Source of the DNA: Synergistaceae bacterium
Lineage (GTDB): Bacteria; Synergistota; Synergistia; Synergistales; Synergistaceae
Assembly: GCA_031283975.1 (NCBI GenBank)
Contig: JAITAT010000025.1
Span: 1-10,381 of the forward strand
DNA length: 10,381 nucleotides
Direction: 5' to 3'
In this document: in pieces, positions 7,045-10,381 of the stretch
Layout of the letters: every line of letters starts with the position of its first letter
Numbering within the stretch: position 1 is the first letter of the stretch
The notes under the pieces: model-generated
Databases searched by the model: none
The model's input: the letters and a program-made list of their open reading frames with translations, nothing else
What the model was told of the DNA's origin: nothing
Made by a program: the position numbers and the translations under genes

Positions 7045-8865
7045 ATGCAGTACGCGGACGAAACGAGCGGCAAGCGGTTTGACGCCGGAGTTTGGAAAAC
7101 CATGCTGCGGTTTTTCGTTCCCCACAGGAAGGAACTCGTCAAAGTCGCGTTTTTCATGTTGATTTGTTCCGTCATCGACGTGATGATTCCGCTGTATCAG
7201 AAGCACATCATAGATAAATTCATCTTCGCCCGGTCTTCCGGCGGAATATGGTTTGTTATCGCCGCCGGCGTTGCCCTGATGCTCGTGCAGTTGGCGGCGA
7301 CCGTCATCTTCACGAGGGCGGCCATACGGGTGGAGATGGGCTTTTCGCGCGACCTCAAAAAAGCCTGTTTCGAACACCTTCAGACGCTGTCACTCTCGTA
7401 CTACAACACCACGCCGGTCGGCTATATAATAGCGCGGGTCATGTCGGACACGGATAAGATAGGTCTCATGATAGCATGGGGGCTGGTCGACTTCATGTGG
7501 GGCTTGTCGTACGTCCTGTTCGCCGTTACCGCCATGCTGACGTTGAGCTTCAGGCTGGGAATATGGCTCGCCGCCATGATACCCGTGATGGCTGTGGTCA
7601 CCGCCTGGTTCCAGAAGCGCATCCTGAGCTGCAACAGAACCGTCCGCCACACCAATTCGCTCATAACCGGCGCGTTCAACGAGGGTATTCTGGGCGCGAG
7701 AACGTCCAAAACGCTGGTCGCGGAGGATATAAATATCGAAGAGTTCGGCGGGCTGACCGGACAGATGTACCGCGCTTCGGTGCGGGGAGCCGTATGGAGC
7801 GCGGCGTACACGCCGCTGATGCTGATGTTCGGGGCTGTCTCCGTGGCCGTTATCATGGCGCGAGGTCTCGGTTACGTGGCGGAGGGCGTCATGGCGTTCG
7901 GGACGCTTTCGGCGATGATCTCCTACGCCATCAACATCTTCGAGCCGGTGCAGCACCTCTCGAATATCTTCTCGGAGGCGACCTCGACTCAAGTCAACAT
8001 AGAGCGCGTCGACGCTCTCCTGAAGCGCGAGCCCGAGATAACCGACTCCCCGGAGGTCGTGAGGGTATACGGCGACAGCTTTGCGCCGAAGCGTGAAAAT
8101 TGGGAGCCGCTGCGAGGCGATATATGTTTTGACGACGTCACGTTCAAATATCCCGACGGCGACGAATATGTGCTGGAACACTTCGATCTCGGCGTACCGG
8201 CTGGAACCCGCGTCGCGATAGTGGGCGAGACCGGCGCGGGAAAATCGACGCTGGTCAACCTCGTCTGCCGGTTTTACGAACCGACGTCGGGCAGGATACT
8301 GATCGACGGCAGAGACTATCGCGATAGGTCACAACTCTGGCTGCGCTCCAACATCGGTTACGTGCTGCAGAGCCCGCACCTTTTTTCCGGCACGGTTCGC
8401 GACAACATACGCTACGGACGCCCGGACGCGTCGGACGAGGAGATAATAGAAGCGGCGAAACTCGTCTCGGCGCATCACATAATAGAAAAACTGCCCGAGG
8501 GGCTAGACAGCGACGTCGGCGAGGGCGGCGACCGGCTTTCGACGGGCGAAAAACAACTCGTCTCTTTCGCGCGCGCCGTGCTCACCGACCCCAGGATTTT
8601 CGTACTCGACGAGGCCACTTCGTCGATAGACACGGAAACGGAACTGCTCATCCAACGAGCCGTTTCCAGAGTGCTGGCGGGCAGGACGTCGTTCCTGATA
8701 GCGCATCGTCTCTCGACCATAAAGATGGCCGACCTCATACTGGCGGTGCGCGACGGTAAAATCATCGAACGGGGAACGCATAGCGAACTGCTGCGGAAGG
8801 GCGGCTACTACCGGCAGCTTTATTCCATGCAATACGAAATAGAAGCGTTCCGGTCAATCGACTGA
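7045..8865 (+). CDS. ABC exporter half-transporter with canonical Walker B (BmrD/TM288-like subunit)
   Basis: This 606-residue product has a six-helix exporter membrane domain (about 20-325) and a nucleotide-binding domain (about 358-595). Motifs: Walker A GETGAGKST (394-402), Q-loop Gln442, Walker B LDE with catalytic Glu523, and H-loop His554. Its signature reads LSTGE (498-502) in place of LSGGQ, which is the expected non-canonical signature of this subunit type. Paired with the upstream gene it would complete one consensus ATP site (its own Walker motifs plus the partner's LSGGQ) and one degenerate site. ATG 7045 is chosen because GGAGG (7032-7036) lies eight bases upstream, inside the end of the preceding gene; a TTG at 7030 would lie partly in that site. 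The 3' end overlaps the convergent aspA gene by 12 bases. Confidence 0.95.
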   Translation: MQYADETSGKRFDAGVWKTMLRFFVPHRKELVKVAFFMLICSVIDVMIPLYQKHIIDKFIFARSSGGIWFVIAAGVALMLVQLAATVIFTRAAIRVEMGFSRDLKKACFEHLQTLSLSYYNTTPVGYIIARVMSDTDKIGLMIAWGLVDFMWGLSYVLFAVTAMLTLSFRLGIWLAAMIPVMAVVTAWFQKRILSCNRTVRHTNSLITGAFNEGILGARTSKTLVAEDINIEEFGGLTGQMYRASVRGAVWSAAYTPLMLMFGAVSVAVIMARGLGYVAEGVMAFGTLSAMISYAINIFEPVQHLSNIFSEATSTQVNIERVDALLKREPEITDSPEVVRVYGDSFAPKRENWEPLRGDICFDDVTFKYPDGDEYVLEHFDLGVPAGTRVAIVGETGAGKSTLVNLVCRFYEPTSGRILIDGRDYRDRSQLWLRSNIGYVLQSPHLFSGTVRDNIRYGRPDASDEEIIEAAKLVSAHHIIEKLPEGLDSDVGEGGDRLSTGEKQLVSFARAVLTDPRIFVLDEATSSIDTETELLIQRAVSRVLAGRTSFLIAHRLSTIKMADLILAVRDGKIIERGTHSELLRKGGYYRQLYSMQYEIEAFRSID

Positions 8866-10200
8866 GCGTTCGGCTTCGGCGTGTTCCAGCGCCTCGCGTA
8901 TTTTGGCCGGGTCGCCTCCGTTTTCGTCTATCACGCGCGCTACGGCGTCGTAGCCCAGCAGCGGGACGTAGGCGGAGGCGAACGCGAAAGAATTTTCGAG
9001 GTTCGCGGCGCACCGTTCGCGGTTTGCCGACAGCGCGTCGGCGCATTTTTCCCGAAAAATAGTCACAGCCCGTTCCAAGAGAGCCAGATTTTCGAGCAGC
9101 GTATCGGCGATCAGCGGCAGGAACGCGTTCAGTTCGAATTCACCGTGCGACGCCGCGGCGGTAATGGCAGCATCCCCGGCTATCACCTTCATCGCGGTCT
9201 GCATGACCATCTCTGGTATGACCGGGTTCGTCTTGCCCGGCATTATCGTGCTTCCGGCCTGCACAGGCGCGAGTTTTATCTCGCCGATCCCGCCGTTCGG
9301 GCCGGAATTCATGAGACGCAGGTCGTTCGATATCTTCATCAGGTTCACCGCGAGCGCCTTCAACAGCCCCGACACTTCCACGAAAACATCGTTGTTCTGC
9401 GTGACGTCCATCGGGTACTCCGCGATCGCGAGTCCAATGCCGGTAATTTTTCGCAGTTCCTCGACGACGAGGAACCTGTATCGTTTTTCCGCGTTGCCCG
9501 ACAATCCGACGGCCGTGCCGCCGAGGTTGGTCTGGCGCAGCCGCTCCTCGATCTTATAGAGCCGCCAGCGGTCGCGGGCTATCGCCTGCGCGAAAGCCCC
9601 GAACTCGCCCCCCAGCGTGATGGGAACGGCGTCCATCAGTTCGGTGCGCCCCAGCTTGGACACCGAGTCGAACTCGTTTTCGCGTTTTTGCAGCGATTCC
9701 TGCAATCGCGCGCAGGCGCCGCTCAGCTCGCGCAGCGATTCTATCGCGGCGATGCGCAGAGCGGTGGGATAGACGTCGTTCGTCGACTGCCCTCTGTTCA
9801 CGTCGTCCAGAGGATGAACGGCCCCGTATTCCCCGCAGGGCCGGCCCATGAGACGAAGCGCCAGATTCGCCAGCACCTCGTTGACGTTCATGTTCGTCGA
9901 GGTTCCGGCCCCGCCCTGCAGAGCGTCGGTTATGAACAGCTCGTCTTCCGGCCCCGCTCCGCCGGATAGAACGGCGTCGCACGCCTCAATTATCGCCCGG
10001 TATACCGCTTCGCGCCCGGCGTCCAATTTTTCGTATGCTGATGCCGCGGCTTTTTTGACTTTTACCATGGCGTGAATCAGCCGGCGGTTGACCCTTTTAT
10101 AACCGAGCGGAAAATTGTCGCGGGCCCGCGCGCTCTGGAGCCCGTACAACGCGTCGTCCGGCAGTTCCATTTCGCCCAGTTTGTCGCGCTCGGTGCGCAT
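8854..10200 (-). CDS. aspA: Aspartate ammonia-lyase (aspartase/fumarase superfamily), hydF-linked, short C-terminus
   Basis: This 448-residue member of the aspartase/fumarase superfamily most likely converts L-aspartate to fumarate and ammonia in a cytoplasmic homotetramer. Seen: TSTNMN (100-105), QSTND (138-142), and the signature loop GSTIMPGKTNP (316-326), with S317 at the catalytic serine position, K323 and N325. R25 matches the substrate-binding Arg29 of E. coli aspartase. The family block reads GRTELMDA (184-191), with Glu187 where E. coli aspartase has Gln and fumarase C has His. GGAGTSTN and PVIPE favour aspartase over fumarase. The protein ends about 20-30 residues short of typical aspartases: the last C-terminal helices are replaced by a short charged tail. 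It lies 7 bases after hydF on the same strand, probably co-transcribed. The site upstream of ATG 10200 is weak, so translation may be coupled to hydF. Confidence 0.88.
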   Translation of the reverse strand: MRTERDKLGEMELPDDALYGLQSARARDNFPLGYKRVNRRLIHAMVKVKKAAASAYEKLDAGREAVYRAIIEACDAVLSGGAGPEDELFITDALQGGAGTSTNMNVNEVLANLALRLMGRPCGEYGAVHPLDDVNRGQSTNDVYPTALRIAAIESLRELSGACARLQESLQKRENEFDSVSKLGRTELMDAVPITLGGEFGAFAQAIARDRWRLYKIEERLRQTNLGGTAVGLSGNAEKRYRFLVVEELRKITGIGLAIAEYPMDVTQNNDVFVEVSGLLKALAVNLMKISNDLRLMNSGPNGGIGEIKLAPVQAGSTIMPGKTNPVIPEMVMQTAMKVIAGDAAITAAASHGEFELNAFLPLIADTLLENLALLERAVTIFREKCADALSANRERCAANLENSFAFASAYVPLLGYDAVARVIDENGGDPAKIREALEHAEAERSVD

Positions 10201-10207
10201 AGCCAGG

Positions 10208-10381
10208 TTACTCGCCCAAAACCGCGGCGAGATGCGGAAAGACCGATACGCTGCGCTTCAATATCCCCTGCGTGTGCGCGATGAGTATCCCGAAGTTCGT
10301 CATCGGCGTTCCCTGAGCCGACGCCTCCCTCCGGCGGTATTTCATCTCGCGCTCGTTCAGCATACAGCCTCCGCAGTGGAC
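10208..10381 (-). CDS. hydF: HydF, [FeFe]-hydrogenase maturation GTPase (C-terminal 57 residues only)
   Basis: A minus-strand frame runs in from the right edge and stops at TAA (10208-10210). The 57 residues begin VHCGGCML and continue with a basic helix, then GTPMTNFGILIAH and a TQGILKRS segment. This matches the end of HydF: the HCxxC cysteines that bind its iron-sulfur cluster, then the conserved G-x-P-x-T-N-x-G stretch. HydF is the scaffold on which the 2Fe subcluster of [FeFe]-hydrogenase is built with HydE and HydG before transfer to the hydrogenase. The N-terminal GTPase and dimerisation domains and the first cluster cysteine lie outside the window. hydE, hydG or a hydrogenase gene may lie beyond the right edge. 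Confidence 0.85.
   Translation of the reverse strand, partial: VHCGGCMLNEREMKYRRREASAQGTPMTNFGILIAHTQGILKRSVSVFPHLAAVLGE

Noticed and set aside
8854..10200. Calling the lyase a class II fumarase
   Set aside because: It has Glu where fumarase C has the GRTH histidine, and GGAGTSTN, PVIPE and the link to hydF fit aspartase better; some doubt on substrate remains.

Overview
The window looks like chromosomal DNA from a GC-rich anaerobic bacterium. Genes are tightly packed, ribosome-binding sites are strong (GGAGG-type), TTG or GTG start codons occur, and isoleucine is often written as ATA. A HydF C-terminus at the right edge points to a maker of [FeFe]-hydrogenase, so probably a fermentative or hydrogen-metabolising organism. 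A member of the Clostridia or Synergistota would fit the gene styles, but this is an impression and no marker gene is present to settle it.

Left part (1-4372, plus strand): signal transduction. A FIST-domain sensor protein cut by the window edge is followed by a soluble hybrid histidine kinase (coiled coil, PAS, HisKA, ATPase, two receiver domains). After a gap holding a good extended -10 promoter comes a four-helix membrane protein with a PAS-like region and a degenerate GGDEF domain. FIST protein plus kinase is a recurring pair (compare NosP/NahK), with the FIST protein as the probable ligand-binding partner. The third protein is probably a non-catalytic relative of diguanylate cyclases.

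Middle (4421-8865): a 3-methyladenine DNA glycosylase on the minus strand, then a 160-base divergent intergenic region with a perfect 8-bp inverted repeat and a consensus -10 box inside a 12-bp palindrome. This is followed by two coupled half-transporter genes of the ABC exporter type. Their nucleotide-binding domains are asymmetric in the way known for heterodimeric exporters such as TM287/288 and BmrCD: one ATP site is degenerate and the other is consensus.

Right part (8854-10381, minus strand): hydF (C-terminal 57 residues only) lies 7 bases upstream of an aspartase-family gene (aspA), so the two are probably one operon. The aspA gene converges on the second ABC gene with a 12-base overlap, and its product has an unusually short C-terminus. 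The hydF-aspA pairing suggests the lyase may serve hydrogenase maturation, perhaps by releasing ammonia.

I saw no tRNA, rRNA, CRISPR array, insertion sequence or phage gene. I did not find a wholly new system; the best leads are the FIST/kinase/degenerate-GGDEF cluster and the hydF-linked, shortened aspartase.
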